Notes under the pieces: generated by a model
Told to the model about the DNA's origin: nothing
What the model saw: only the letters and a program-made list of their open reading frames with translations
The model's database searches: none
Shown here: positions 12,661 to 27,640 of the stretch, one piece after another
How the letters are laid out: each line of letters opens with the position of its first letter
Position numbering within the stretch: position 1 is the first letter of the stretch
Program-made: the position numbers and the translations under genes
From: Sipunculus nudus
Taxonomy: Eukaryota; Annelida; Sipuncula; Golfingiida; Sipunculidae
Assembly: GCA_026874595.1 (NCBI GenBank)
Contig: CM049310.1
Location: 20,498,058-20,562,057 of the forward strand
Reading direction: 5' to 3'
DNA: 64,000 nt

Positions 12661-15600
12661 AAGGAGAGAAATAGTATATGTATCAAAATTCTTTTACTGA
12701 AAAAAAGTGTGCCGCTGAAAAATAGTGAAAAAAAAAAGAGTAATTTGCATCATTTTCAGGAAATCCTTAAACAAAGAGCGAATCTTTTAAAAAAAGAGTG
12801 AATTGGCAGGCCTTTATTTCATATTAAAAATATTTAAGATATTTAAATAAATACTTTTCTGCTTACTTTTAACAAAATATGATAATATCATCAACATTTT
12901 ACAAATTTCTGCTGTTATAACACTGAAATAACATTTTAAATATATTTTACATTAAGTTATAAGATTCTACCCAAATCTTTAGTCTTAACTTCAGAAATTT
13001 CAATTAACAATTATTCTATTCAGGGCATCATGAAAATTCTTGTTCATTGAGAGAAAATAATTTGAATCTTTGTATGTCTGAGGAAGGACAGGAATCAATG
13101 CATAGTTACTTTTTATTTTCTTGGGAATAACTCATTCTTTGCTGGAGGATTCCAGAGCTTCCTCAATTACTGTTCTTCCACAAATTCACATATTCCACAC
13201 AGTGCTTGGGCCCTGCCATTATGGAATCACATGATAACTCAGAGCCTTGTACAGAAAGTAACTACCGCTAACAATCATTACCATACTTTCAGAATGCAGG
13301 CCTCAAGCTACTTTACAAGTCTTTTTCTGAATGATCTAAATGGCTTTCTGACAAACTCAAATGAACCCCAAAAGCCACACACGTGGGACTGCTTGCATGC
13401 TAACCAGAAAACTACAGGCACAATCTCAGACAGGAAAATGTCCAATGGCAACTTTTGAAATCCCATTTTTCTTAAACAATACCTGTTATCCTAATAATGA
13501 AAACTAAAATAATTATGACTAGATGACCTCTCAGCTTGTCAGATACTATATAATAACTTGTTTGGCTTGAACATTGAAAAAAAAGGCAAAAAAATTACAG
13601 TAAGAAGAACAGGTTAATACACAATGCTATGAAGACTAAAAACTGCCAAGATAATAAAACAATAGAACATTACAGTTAAACAAGCATGCTTATCATTTTC
13701 ATTCATTTTTTCACTGCTGAATCACCCTTTCAAATTTTAAGAAAGTACCAAAATGGCTGAATGAAGCACTACAGGCTGCTAGTGGATAAAATCTCCTGTG
13801 GCATGCAGGTCAGCTCTTCTCTGAATAAGATAAAAAAAGGGGCGGAGGGTTGGGTCCCGTGATGGCTTCAGAATCAATACTGTCCATTATGTGGCACTGA
13901 TACAGTTTGGGTGAACACAAGCAGATATGGCGCCAACAGCCTCTAAACCGATCTCATTTTTTTTACTCACAGACATCCAACACAATGGGTGCCCCAGCTT
14001 TTGAGACCTACATGCAAGTAACACATTAATATTAAAACACGGTGAGGTTTTCTTCTGATCAACCAGCAAAACACGGACAGTCTCATAAATACATCTGTCT
14101 TGTTCCTGTGGTGTTTTCTATGGTAAAGACAGCTTGCCATCTGTACGACAGTAACCAGGGATGCAGGAATAATTTAAAAGAAACTCAGAGGCTTGCAGGT
14201 CCTGTAGCTCAACCATAATTACCATACGGATACAGCTTAACACATTTGGATGACATGAAAAAGCAGCAAATATTGGCCCAGCTAGCCAAAATTGATCTTT
14301 ATTTAATCTGAAGTACCCAGACAGTAATACCATTATCTTTTTATTCCTTAGTTTGCAGGCTTTACATTTCTTAGGGAAAACAACCAGTCAAAAAATATTC
14401 ATGACAGCGCATATGATATCAAATGATAGCATATCAGCCAATATGTCATGCTCCTTTCACAGGCTACATTAGGAACTTGCCCAAATTTTATTTAATTTTT
14501 CTTTTTTTTTTATGTTATTGCTGCAAGTAAAATGTCCAAATATTCAAAAAACTTTAAAGAAAATGGTAATTTCACACCAGTGGACTTTTTATCATTTCCT
14601 AAACCTGGTGTCTCCCATGAAGCAAAAACATGGTAGAGACTGAAAATGTTTCGATCAAATTCTTGTGAAAACAGAATGAAAGAGAAAATGCAGAACTGCT
14701 ATGTGAACAATAAATAAATCATGTTCTTTGACATGCTTTGGCTGGAATTGCTGTCACGAGCCAGATGTTTCAGAGGTGGTGCCAACAGTAACATGGAGCC
14801 AAGTGACATTGTATGATCAGTGAATATTTTCCCACTTTAGCAAATATTATGTTGAATCAAAATGTTTTGCTCACTTAAGGTAGCAAGTGTGAAGTGGAAA
14901 CAAGCCAGGTATTCCTGAGGTGAAGCAGGAGTCCCAACAAGAAGTGATTCCATAAAGTGACATTTGTATGCAGCATGAACAACTGAGCCTAGAGCCAAAG
15001 AAACCAAAGGACAACCATAACAAACTGCTCAGTATGCATTTAGGGGTCAACCACAAGATGTGATCGAAACAAAATTATCCATAAAAAAATACACATTTTG
15101 AACACAATAGGCACTTTGTACCATTACCAAATGAACACAAAATCTTTCAAGTGATCAAATAGTGGTGTAAATTCCCAATGTTATCCAAAGATGAGCATAT
15201 TAGGGTTTCAACAACAGTTTTTACCAGGAGGCTCAGGCTGCACTCTGTTCAGAAGATGTGATCACACAAGCATATATGGATTACAAATTGTGTCCAAGTA
15301 TAATGATAATCAGATCAGGTATGACTTAGCGAAAGTGAAAGGTGACTTCAGGCTTGTCAGAATGTAGCTTATGGCTGTTCATGTATAATACAGGGCTGCA
15401 AGTTGCCCAGTGCTGTGTAGGAAAACAATGAATTTCATAATTTTTATCCAACCAATCAACAACACTACTTTGTATCTCGAATTCAAGGGGCACCACACCA
15501 TACAGAATACAGGTTACAAAAACCATTTCAATTCGGCAAGGGGATTTCTCCAAACTCTAGGTTAAAAGCCTGAATATACCTTGTAAGTTTCATAGTCTAG

Positions 15601-18089
15601 GTCAATACTGCCACTGAGAGTTTCTAACATCCAGTAAAATATTTTTTTAATACAATAACTTCATAAAACATACAAATGTTACTTTCATACTCTTCTGGAT
15701 TTCGGCTTCTCTTTCAAACAAGGCTATTATATATTTTAAGGAATCCTTATTTCCATGTGTAATTCTGGTATATTAAAAATACTGCCAATTTTGAAAAACA
15801 CATATAATATACATTATTACAATACTGCAAGCCAGAGAAAAATAACCTACCCATTAATGGCTCACTTTAGAACAGCTTTCTAAACCATTTCAACACAGTT
15901 CACATAAACCATGCAAAACTATCACTTGATTTAAATTACAAGAAACCAAAAATCCAAACTAGCAAAACACAAAATTCAAACCTTACACACATAAAAGTCA
16001 GGTTTCTTGGCATCTGTTATTTATATCCAAAAGCAGCAGCTTAAATCAAATACAGTAAAACCCCTCTGGGGCGGACAGTCACAGGACTGGACAATTCATC
16101 TGTTTTTGTGGAATGTCCACCCAAGAGGGAGGTCCTGCTGCGGCCACATGTCAGAGACCCAAGTATAGGATTTAAAGTATTAACCATGAAAGCCTGTACT
16201 TTCCCTCTAATATTTGACCTTACATATATGGTACGTGTGAATAAATTTTTGCTTCGGGTTTTTTTTTTAGTTTTATTTTATTTATTTTGGAATCAGGCTT
16301 TTAATTACTGGAACATTTTCATCTTTACTTGTGAGAAAATAATATTCTAACATTGAATGACATCGACAGGACATACTCAGCTTGACATATACATTGCTGC
16401 ACTGGGTCCATAAAATTTCTCAAATACTCTCTCTCCATCATATTAAAAGAATCGCTTATTGGATAAATTATATTCTGACATCTTGTTAAAGGTTTTGTTT
16501 AACATCTTTTGGGAGAATAAGCAAATATGATAAATAGATGCATGATATCATAAACACCTAATGATTGGTAGTTGGGACTTATTTGCATGATGCAAATATA
16601 ACAGGATACAGGACTGGTTGATGTTGCTGAGCCCTCGACCAAGGCTAGAGATCATGACCAGTGACTATTATCGTCTGGGTGTAGAATGGATACATCATTA
16701 TCCTCACTCCTGGGCCTATGATAGAATAATGTGGCCCAAATTCAGAATGAATATGTGGCTTCACTGAAATCTCAGCACAATAGGAACTCCATGAATTCCG
16801 TCATTTAGTGGGCACTGCTATTGATACAAGGGCAAAGTTGATCTGTGTAACAGATCTAGTATGTTCCCTGCCTGATGTAGGGATATTTAGAAAAAAGTTG
16901 TTAATACATGTATGAAATATGAGATGGGTCAATATCTAACAGGCAGTTTACCTGTGTAACCTTAAAACTGCATGAAGGTCATCCATTTTTTAATCTGACC
17001 CGGCCCTTCATGAGGTATGTCAATGCTGAAATTTGGTGACTGTGCCTAAAATTCTTTTCCAGTTATTGCATTATCATCATCTTAGCATTATTGCCGCTGT
17101 GACCTTGAAAAATTGGTCAAGGTCATCCATGTTCAAAGTAGTAAAAATGCTTGGTTGGTCCAAAAAGTGTGCAAAGGAATTACATCAAGAAGACTGCATG
17201 GAAAAAACAAATTAACCATGACAACCAAAACGCCCTTAGTACACATATCTGGTACAACAATAGTCCATCATGCACTGGAACCATATACTCTGAAGCCACA
17301 GTAGCATTTTGTGATAAAGGTGATACTAAATAAGTAACACCCGTTAAAGTCCCGTAATCCAGTCAACAAATGTATAGTTCCTGTACACAGACCCATGGAG
17401 TCAGACCCTTAAAACACTTATTAAAAACTTTATTAAATGTAATACGGATTCCCACCATATGCTCTCATGTGGTTGATGCACTGTGTGGACATGAGAACCA
17501 CTGTGTGGACATGAGAAAATTATATCAATCTGACCACCTTCTCTGGGCCAGTCAAATTCTCAGACTTCCCATTACTGGAAACGGGGGAAACAAATTTTTC
17601 AGGTTTTTTTCATGATTTTCAGAATTATGGGAGAGGAAAACACAAAAAATAATTTATTTAAACCTCGGGTTCTTTCTCAATCATATACATGTATAAAATG
17701 CATTAACTATAAACCACAACAGTATTTTCTTTCCGAGACACAACCTTGACAGAAACAACCAAAATTTTGTACAAGGGTTTCGAAAGTATCACTACTCACA
17801 ATGAAACCATACAACCAACATGAAATTATGCAAATCTTTAGCACATATCACAATTTTATGCACACAGCTGTGATCTGAATAGTTGTCAATCAAGCCTGAC
17901 CAGTATATCCAGACAGCTGATACCTGGCCTTGGGCTCTATTTTTACATATGTAGAGCCCATTGTGAAGACAGGCCAGCACAGGTAACTGGTGTATTATAC
18001 TAATGAGAATCAGCAGCCCATTAATCAGTGCTGACTAAACAACTCAGCCAATCACAACACTTAATACTGACTACCGATAATGAAGTTAC
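12661..18089. other. Non-coding DNA left of PBX exon 2
   Basis: Presumed intron. I looked on the minus strand for PBX exon 3 and the homeodomain exons and saw none. Contains the MITE-like end at 16057 and a 19-base near-tandem repeat at 17476-17520 (CACTGTGTGGACATGAGAA). Remaining frames lack splice context. Confidence 0.55.
16057..16135. mobile_element. Transposon-end-like sequence, pogo style
   Basis: ACAGTAAAACCCCTCTGGGG resembles a pogo/Tigger-type terminal inverted repeat. No partner end or target duplication identified. Confidence 0.3.
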
Positions 18090-18163
18090 CTGTTTTTTCT
18101 TTGATTTCACACAAGACGCTGAACAAAGCTGGTTTCATTCTGTGGCAATTCAATGTGTGTTTT
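18090..18163 (-). CDS. exd/Pbx: PBX/Extradenticle exon 2 (74-base micro-exon)
   Basis: Continues the PBC-A domain, which in this family binds MEIS/PREP partners and contributes to nuclear export. Acceptor TTTCAG|A and donor ACAG|GTAAC bound exactly 74 bases. With the two bases from exon 1 and one carried into exon 3, they encode Arg then 24 residues beginning [14 protein letters not shown] and ending [10 protein letters not shown]. From memory, Drosophila Extradenticle has the same Thr and Ser choices, whereas vertebrate PBX proteins have Ala and Asn there. The intron between exons 1 and 2 is 3,958 bases (18164-22121). The exon leaves phase 1, as needed for a following Val codon. I found no exon 3 or homeodomain exon between 1 and 18089, so the next intron probably runs past the left edge. 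Confidence 0.95.
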
Positions 18164-19102
18164 CTGAAATAAATCAAACATCTGATCAGCAGTGATTCAA
18201 ATAATGCATTTTTAATGAAAATTTAACAACACTAAAACATCTAGCTCAGCTTTACACTGTTTAAACTGTAAATCCTTTATATTCTCCTAATTAAAACCAC
18301 AAGGTTTCTTGTTATATAAATCATTTAAAAAATAAAATGAACTTTACAAGTTTATACTTTAAGTCATTTTATGTATTGAGTTTAATTACACCTGTTGATT
18401 GCCCAGTTTAAAAAATCCTGTTTACAATTCCATGGTACAAGCACCAAAAATATACATACCATGGAATATTTCAAGCAAAGGTAAAATTTAGGCCAAAAAC
18501 ATTTCAGAAAGATTCATGCTGGTCAACAAAAGCTTAACTGAAATGTAAATTCTGGTTTGTATCAGTTAATTACTGCCTAGTATGCAAATTTATTTGCTCT
18601 CACATATCTTTAATAATGAAGGTTGATTCTTACAGGCAGTAACAATAGAATTTTTTTTTATTTGAGCTGTGACTTTAAAACAATCACAACACAGCATATT
18701 AACAAATCAGACTCTGACACTGAATTACTCCAAAATATAGAAAGTAATTTAAAATCTATATTAAGACAATTATTGGGCAGACAGGTCTTGACCTGGGCAA
18801 CATTTCTGTCTATTACAAATTCAGGGCTGGCAAACAAGACTTGGTGATCCACAAAATGACCACCACATTGCTACTTAAAAACTGGTTTGTATCAGGCACA
18901 TGTACACAGGATTACATAAGACCGGAATTAGGAAACACATAGATTACTATGCAAACTTTTGGGATTAATCCATCAAAAGCACAGGGTTTTCATCCAAGGT
19001 CGAATCCCTTTCACATGTTCCCTTTTTAATAAGTTCTTATGAATCCTCTAAAATGTTTGGTTCATGATTTGTCACAAAGAAAACCTACAACTTGGTTAAG
19101 TT

Positions 19103-19693
19103 TAGAGGTGGGAGTCAGTTCCTTTTTCATAATCGATCATCAGTTTGAGCAAACCGATCGATGATCAATTAATAATTAGTTCAGGCAAATAAAAAGAAAC
19201 ATGCAGTTTTCTGTGAAACTGCACATTCTTAACCCAGCCCGCATGTTTTAGTAAAGAAACAAAGTTTTTGCCTTTTTTATAATATCCTATTATTAATAAA
19301 ATATGCTTTTAAAAATTTCATTTTAATTATTTATAATAAACAAGAATTAAACCACATTCCAGGACATCTACTTGCTTCACAGACCCGGAGAATTTATGGA
19401 GCATTTTAACACCCTACGGCCCATATTGTGCAATGTACATCTCGTTACGAAACTCCCCCCTTATTCTGCAGCTCCCTGCCAGTTTACAGAGGTTTATTAC
19501 ATCCTCTGTTCTTGCCTCTACCGTGGTAAACTCAGTTACATACTGAAGTTATTTGGGAACAAAGACTCAATATCATGATTATGATGTAATCGATTGTTGC
19601 CTTTAGTAATCAAGCGCTTGAAAGTGGCAGCAAACCGACTGACTTTCGAAACCGACTGACTTTCGATAAAACTTGATGATTGGCCCATCACTA
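19103..19693. mobile_element. hAT-like MITE, about 590 bases, with target duplication
   Basis: Left end TAGAGGTGGG and right end, read inward, TAGTGATGGG match at 8 of 10 positions. The element is flanked by direct repeats TTAAGTT at 19096-19102 and 19694-19700, close to the 8-base duplications of hAT transposons. No transposase frame inside. It contains a tandem pair of CCGACTGACTTTCGA near 19637-19670. Lies in PBX intron 1. Confidence 0.65.
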
Positions 19694-19700
19694 TTAAGTT

Positions 19701-22100
19701 GTACATACATTAGTACGAAATAAGCCAAAAATTCTAATTCTATGAAGATGCAGAAATATTGTTCCTTTAAAAAAATGCAACCTTAATATAAAGCCCACTA
19801 CTAACTAATATGCCTTAAATAATGCCTTATACTTAACTATTTATATGATGCACAATTGTACACCACTACAAGTTCCTGTGCTTACACCTAATCTCTGGGA
19901 TTGTAAACAAATTATACTCTGTGCCAGATTTATTACTTATGTCTAAATATAAATATTCTGTATGGTACAGCTTCGGTCCTTTCAGAACACTCTTGATGGC
20001 TTCCTTAATTTTCAATTGTGAACAAAATCACAAAAAATTCTGACTTTTTTATTTTAATAACCACTGGGTTCCTGCGATGCATCTTCAGTGTGAATTTTAT
20101 AAATAACTATCAATTTCAGACCTTTGCCAACTGAATTGTGTGAATGCATATTAAAGTTAACCAATGGAACAAGTATAAAAAGGCTGAAGCCACATGTAAT
20201 ATTTGTAGTTCTGTCAACATTATTGCAAATATTTACATGTAAGCACTGGGTCCTTAGGCCCTAGTTTCTCCTCCACAGCTCTATCCTAGAGTCACCAACA
20301 TCCTTTACTGATGGCTGCTCTTATAAATGAAGAGTGAATAGAGATGTAATTCCTTGATCCAGTAACATGCCGATTTAAAAGTAGTTCTTTAAGCCGAAAA
20401 CACAACATTACATTTCATTCACCAATTTTCATGAGCCTGAATTTTACACTTGCATGACAGGTAGAAGGGCATATGATATACCAAATTAAAGCTTAATTTA
20501 TGAGCATTTTAGTGATGGACTCCAAAAGCAAAAATTACTTGACTAGTTGAAATATCTGGGCAAAGTAACAGCAAACCTCTCTTCAATTTTATCAAAAATT
20601 GGTCAAGTTTCAGCTTCCAAAGCATTCACCAAAATTAAGACAGACAGTGTAAAAACAGCAATGGGGAACAGTATTGAATGTTTACCTTTCCTGAAAGAAC
20701 AACTTATGAGCATTGTTTAATGAACAATTCTAAACTATATTATGACTTTTGAGCAAGTGCTCTAGCAAGCCTGAGAAAAATCATGTCACTTTAAAAAATG
20801 AAAGGGGACAACACTACCTTGTAAAGTTTTCTGGGTAGTAGCCTTTTCCTTTTAAAACTTAAAGGGTTGAGCAAATAGCTTTAAAACAAATTCAATACCT
20901 GCAGGTTTAACAAATAAAATGGTTGCATGTGGTTACTGCAGCATTTGTGAGCTGTATAAAGCTTTATGCAGGTTTTTAGCTGATCAGCATGATACAGGGG
21001 ACATTCATAAATTACATCAACATGTACATTTGGGGACCTGCTGCAGACTCTGGATATTTCCACAGCTACCTGCAAATAGCAGCACTAGACAGGGCATGTC
21101 CTTCCTGTTGATGTATAGAACATGCACTTTGTCATTTAACTGAGCCAACCGTAAAGGCTTTTTGTCAGAAAACCTAATATTTTGTGAAAATGGACCACCT
21201 TATGAATGTGACTAACTGACCCCATGGCACCAAAAGCAAGACTGCTGTATCACTATACTCAAAAAACTTTTAATTAACCCCCCCCCCCCCCACCCCCAAA
21301 TAAGGAGGGAGGTTTATAGAGATTAAAATCACAAGTTTATTTCTTTATCCATATTTGGGTTTAAAAATATATTTGGGTTAGTATAAAACCATTGATTACA
21401 AAACTGAAAACTTTTTTCTGCCATTTTCTGTTTATGCTAGATCACCAATATGTGCTCTTCTCTCACAATCACACACTTTTATTGTAACTTAAATGCTAGC
21501 AAATCAGACCTTAACCAATTATAACTTAGACAGATGCAACTTCACCTGGAGTATATAAGAAACATAATCGGTTGGTTAGATGTACATTGCAAGTCTTTTT
21601 TTTCCAAAATCCATGATGGATGCAAGATCATGCTGTTCATTACACATGGTACTTTACAATTTCATTGACATATATACTGATTTTCAAAAAGATGAGGCAA
21701 AAAAAGCGTGTTGTATACAGACTGTGTACATTACAACACAAACATTTATCATGTACAAGCACAGAATGGCAATCAGCAATAGCATATCCTCAATAACACT
21801 CAATAAAAGGAAAGAAGTAGACTGATGAAAGAAAGAGCTTATTTTCAATTTTGTATTAATTATTGTCAGATCCGGAAAAAATGTATATGAAATAGAAAAA
21901 TTAATTTCCTCATTTGATCAGTCTATTCTTTAAAAATCACAATAAACAAGTGTGGCCCAGAATGATAACAGCTAGATCTGTATAGATCTAAGCTAAGCAT
22001 AGATTCTAGCTTATAAATCACGTATTTGCCTAGAACTATCACTCTGACAGCGTGATGCTCAAAGCGTTTTTAAAGCGAACATAGTTCTGTCTATAGTTCC
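19701..22100. other. PBX intron 1, remaining part
   Basis: AT-rich, with a C-run at 21280-21295. No further exon seen. Confidence 0.6.
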
Positions 22101-22105
22101 CCTTA

Positions 22106-22740
<635 letters not shown>

Positions 22741-23930
22741 AACTGTCAACTAATCACTCCTTCTTTCTAGGAACCATGCTACAGGTAAACATTGGCATCT
22801 GCCGGAGAACAAGGCTAATATGTAATCCCGTGGATTTTATGCGTGCGTGTAGCAATACATCAGTGCAGTGAGGTGCGAAATCGAGGACAGCACACCATAA
22901 ATCAATAATAATAAAGGTTTTAATCCTGATATATTTGCTTATATATGTAGACTGAATGCATTGATATATGCGCTTAGTGAACCGTACGTTGTTGTTTTTA
23001 TACCATCGCTTTATTCTGACCAAGTTGTTTAAATGACAGGAAAAATGACTACAGATTTTTTTTACCATCCCTATAATAATAAGATGTGAATTAATATATG
23101 ACCTCTAACATGATATTTCGGCCTGCATAAAAAATTAGGTCGATACGCATGTATAACGTTATGTATATGAAAAATGAGTGCATAATAGAGATAATCTTAC
23201 AAAAAAGATTTTATTATAAAGAATGCGCTGTACGTGCAGGATGGACCGGTGAGATCGTGCTAGCTTGGAATATATAACTGCATGTATATACTGAAAGTGC
23301 TGTTTCGAAACAGGCTATACATACATATTTTCCGATTGAATAAATACGTTTACTTCATATAGGCAATGTCTCAAACTAGGAGGCTTATGTTATTATAAAC
23401 ATTTTCTACTGGATTGAAAGTAGGTCTAAAAGGGTCTGCTTGGTTGGATCATATGGGGGTTTTCCCCTTATTCCATATGAATGCTACTTTTTTTTATTAA
23501 TAAATGCATGGGCGTAATGTGGTGGATGCACAAGAGCTCCGTGCCCCCCCCCCCCCCTCACACACACAGGGGATACATACCATATTCATATTATATTCCC
23601 CATATATATCCCCTCTCATATCAAACCTTAAAAAAACATGAGGTAAATATTAACAAAAATGTATTATAAATAGCCAGTTTTGCAAAGTTCCTCAAATATC
23701 AATTAACTGCATTTTTTTCATAAATGACTAATATACTTAAACGATATAATCCGTTTCCACATGTTGCAACATCGTGGAATCCAGTCATTCATTGCACACA
23801 TTAAATTAAATGCAAGTATTATGGGTTAAAATCAAAATTAAGTTATTATAAATTTTGAAACAACTATATAGTGGCCAATGGAAGAGATGCAAAAGGCAAA
23901 ATGTTTTCACTTGTTTGTTCCTGAAGCGAG

Positions 23931-24032
23931 AATTCTCCCTCTTACTTCATAACCAAATTGCTTCCAAGTTGCTTTGATTTTAATTCTCCCTCTTACTTCA
24001 TAACCAAATTGCTTCCAAGTTGCTTTGATTTT
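23931..24032. repeat. Exact 51-base tandem duplication
   Basis: Copies at 23931-23981 and 23982-24032, starting AATTCTCCCTCTTACTTCAT, with no differences. Confidence 0.97.
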
Positions 24033-24943
24033 GACCGAAAATCGTATAAAACACATACCGCGCGAAGGGGACACCCCCTCCCACACAATAACTCTTCAGA
24101 CAATACACACCCTCGACAGTCGCATGCACTGTAACCCCCCCCCCCCGAACTAGGTTTTGATAACACCTATGATGATAATATTTTATTGAGAAAAAATGTA
24201 AGTTATAAATACATGGTATATCTTGTTGCAAAGGCATGGGGGGGTCGGGGCAGGCGATTTGTTGGGGGAGGGGGCGAAACGAAATCCTCGCCCCCACCAC
24301 ACACACACACATACACACGCACATTGCATAAGGAAATTGCGCTCCTGGATCTCCTTAACACTTCTATATGCAGTGCCTCGATCTTAACAGCTATAGCTGA
24401 GCTGTAACAGCTATAGGCATTGATTTCTTAATTTCTCCTGTCCAAAGAACCATTATATGTAAACCAAAACAAATATAAACCTGTATAATTCCTAAATTGA
24501 AAGCCATAGCTTTGGTATTATTGTAAATTATGTTTAATTATACTGATTTTTATCAAATTAAATTCTTAATCAAAGACTAATTTATTTTAATATGTAACTA
24601 TACAGTAACGAGGCTTAACGTTATTTGCAAGAATAAATGGTGACATAATCTCTTTTTCGTATATGCTCTGCATGTATGCATGTTATTGGAATGGAGTTGG
24701 CTTGCTCGTTAAATAAATGTGAGTGGGGTTTGTCCATGCACGTTCAGGGTATTATTTATATCCGCAAAATCTCAAAATAGAAGCGTGTGACGACGCTATA
24801 ATGCCGAAAGGAGTATTCAAGTACTCGAGTCCGAGTCGTTATACAGTCGAGTGTTTGAGTCCGATATCGGAACTCGGATGTTCTTTTAGGGCAGTATTTA
24901 GAAAAATAAATCACGTAACTGTAGAATTCTCACGTGTTTCTTG

Positions 24944-24962
24944 CTAATAAATAAATAAATAA

Positions 24963-25010
<48 letters not shown>
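24944..25010. repeat. (AAAT)n/(TA)n microsatellite
   Basis: Short AAAT units run into about 25 TA units. Confidence 0.9.
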
Positions 25011-25014
<4 letters not shown>

Positions 25015-25487
25015 TTTCATGATTACATGCAGTGCTAGATTAAATGAAAAACCATTAAACAGTTTTGCATGTCAGCAGAACATGCATGGCTATATTAAAA
25101 ATGGTTAAAATTTTTGTGATTTTAAATTTAAATGTTGCCATGCACGTAGATTGTATAGTCCGAGTATAAGGTATTACCAGCAGAATCCTCTAGTCCAACA
25201 TGTTTCATGTTTCAGCGTTATCTTTATATATATATATATTAGACAAATCAAGGTATTTTCTATATTTTCAGACGATGTGGTATCAACCTGGCTATACATG
25301 CATGTATAAGGTTTCATAGACCACCCGTTTATTAGACATAAATGATCCCAGTGCAAGGACATGTATACCGAATACAATATAATCAATATATACCCTATAT
25401 AGCTATATATAAAGGATTCAGAATGTTTACAAACCAAACATATACATGAGAAGGGGAAACCCGACTGGCCGAATGTTTAATTGACTC

Positions 25488-25488
25488 A

Positions 25489-25528
<40 letters not shown>
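25488..25528. repeat. (CA)n microsatellite
   Basis: About 20 CA units. Confidence 0.95.
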
Positions 25529-25531
<3 letters not shown>

Positions 25532-26007
25532 TACACACCCTCACACACACACGGTTATGAACATATATCGCATTGTAAGGTTATATGTTTAATACATTTG
25601 CCTGCTCGTCTCAAAGTATATAGTGTATGAACTCAAAGAAGAAACATCGCTAAGATGTCCCCATCACTAAACAGTATACATACGTATATACCTTGTCTTC
25701 GCGTATGTAAATAATTGACATGGCACGTGTCTCCTGGGTGATCTTTCTGCAGAGATCTATATACCCAGCTGAGGGCTGCTATAAATATAAGCCATTGCTA
25801 CTGGATCCAAAATACGCACGGCAAAGCTCACTGGGCCAGCGAAAATGTCACAGATTAATGCCCGGCTCTGACTATGAGTAATAACGTCATTATATTTGGT
25901 TGGATATCTACAATTTGAACTCATATATTGTTATCTGTATATAGTTCGGACATATTACATTGTGTGCACGCATAGTAAAAGGCGCTGGTGTAAATAAAAA
26001 TTATATG

Positions 26008-26010
<3 letters not shown>

Positions 26011-26055
<45 letters not shown>
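26011..26055. repeat. (TA)n microsatellite
   Basis: About 22 TA units. Confidence 0.95.
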
Positions 26056-26057
<2 letters not shown>

Positions 26058-26669
26058 CCTACATATATGAAAAAGACAAAACTTGGTTCCACGCATTTGT
26101 ATCTATAAAGAGCTTTTGATACGACATGAGTGATATTTTATTACAACCCTTTTCGTTGGTTGTATTGTGTGTACCCTCAAACACCCTGGCTTTTATTCAA
26201 TCCGAACTAAGACACTTATCCGCATCAATCCGCTTGAAAGGCGGACTACAGTAGTCCGGTTTATAGAAAACCGGTTCCTAGTGCGTACAGGCAAACCCGC
26301 TTCTAGTCCGAATGAGTCCAGTTTCAGTGAACGGCCTTGATCGCTACCCGTGATGTTGCCCCACATGCCCACATGCGTTGCTCGAGGGAGCGCCCAATTA
26401 CAGGGCTGAATCGGATTACGAACCAAGTGTGGACAGCAAACTCAAATTTTATTGTATTAACCGGTTTAGGTTTTTGAAAAGCGAACTACAGTGCGGACGC
26501 AAAGTGGACTACTTCGAGGCTAGAGTAAACCGGTGTAGTATAATCCGGTTTAGATGCGAAACAAGTGCAGAGACGGCCGTCCATCGCAAAACCTTTGAAC
26601 ACCCGCTGCAGCTGTATGTCAATTTTATAGACATAATGAGCGAAGTAAAGATATATAGATGCAAGAATA

Positions 26670-27640
26670 AGTTCTTGGTGGCGCCACCTGTGTTGACATA
26701 CTTTATGCGAGCCGAAATGTACTTTATCTGTTCACCTTGATAACTCATAAAATATAAATTTTACGCTTTTTAGCTTTAACATCATATTAAACGCCCACAG
26801 AGGGAGGAAACTTTAAACGAGTTTAATTCGAATAAAATTAATTTAAAAATGATTTTCTTATAGGGGCATTAACTAATTTTAACAATTTGGCGTGTTTGCA
26901 TATATCATGTATAATTATTTTTTTGTTACCAAATATCTCCGGAACGGCTGTTGCTCTGTGTGTAAAACTGTATAAAAATATGAATCATATGATTGTTATG
27001 CTGCGGGGGCGCCACCTGCGTTGGTATTTACATATTGCAAGCAGTATCCTATTCGTTTCCAAGATAACTCATGAGTTTCTCAGACTTTTCTTATCAGATT
27101 AAAACAATTATTTACATGAATGTATTCTAAATATGATATTTTGAATTTTTTGCATACATGCATGTTGTAATGCCTGTTCACCTAAATAACTTATCAGTAT
27201 AGGAACGACTGCAGCCACACAAACACACAGTCCCACAGCCACACATACCAAAGGCCATAGGAACATTGATAATGTGATTTTTGTTGTATTGGTGGTTTCA
27301 CATGCGAATAAACCGATACATGTACTTTCTGTAATAAAAGATGATATTTCCAGGTTTGATTGGCATTCTAGACTTTATATGATTGTAAACAATCCTTAGA
27401 GGAAGGAACATTAAATGAGTAAAATTATTTTCAAAATGGCGTCTTTATGCATATAATTTTCAGTTTGGTTGATCGCAAAATTTTACAGTTTGACATATGC
27501 TTACATAATGTAATATTTGTAATTAAATATTTCTGGAACGGCTGAAGTTCTTATTTTCCAAGATAACTCAGAAAAGCACTGTATAACGGTCAAATCGTGC
27601 ATAATTTACAATGACTCGAGGAAGGTTGATTGAATAATTA
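26670..27640. repeat. Degenerate repeat cluster
   Basis: The phrases GGCGCCACCTG (26681, 27009), GATAACTCA (26742, 27063, 27561), GAGGGAGGAAAC-like (26802, 27400, 27616) and GGAACGGCTG (near 26940 and 27535) recur in the same order, with about 600 bases between the best pairs. Reads as old duplicated units. Confidence 0.5.

Noticed and set aside
14118-15553. Four minus-strand frames of 60-75 codons considered as PBX exons
   Set aside because: None contains PBC-B or homeodomain residues and none has matching splice phases.
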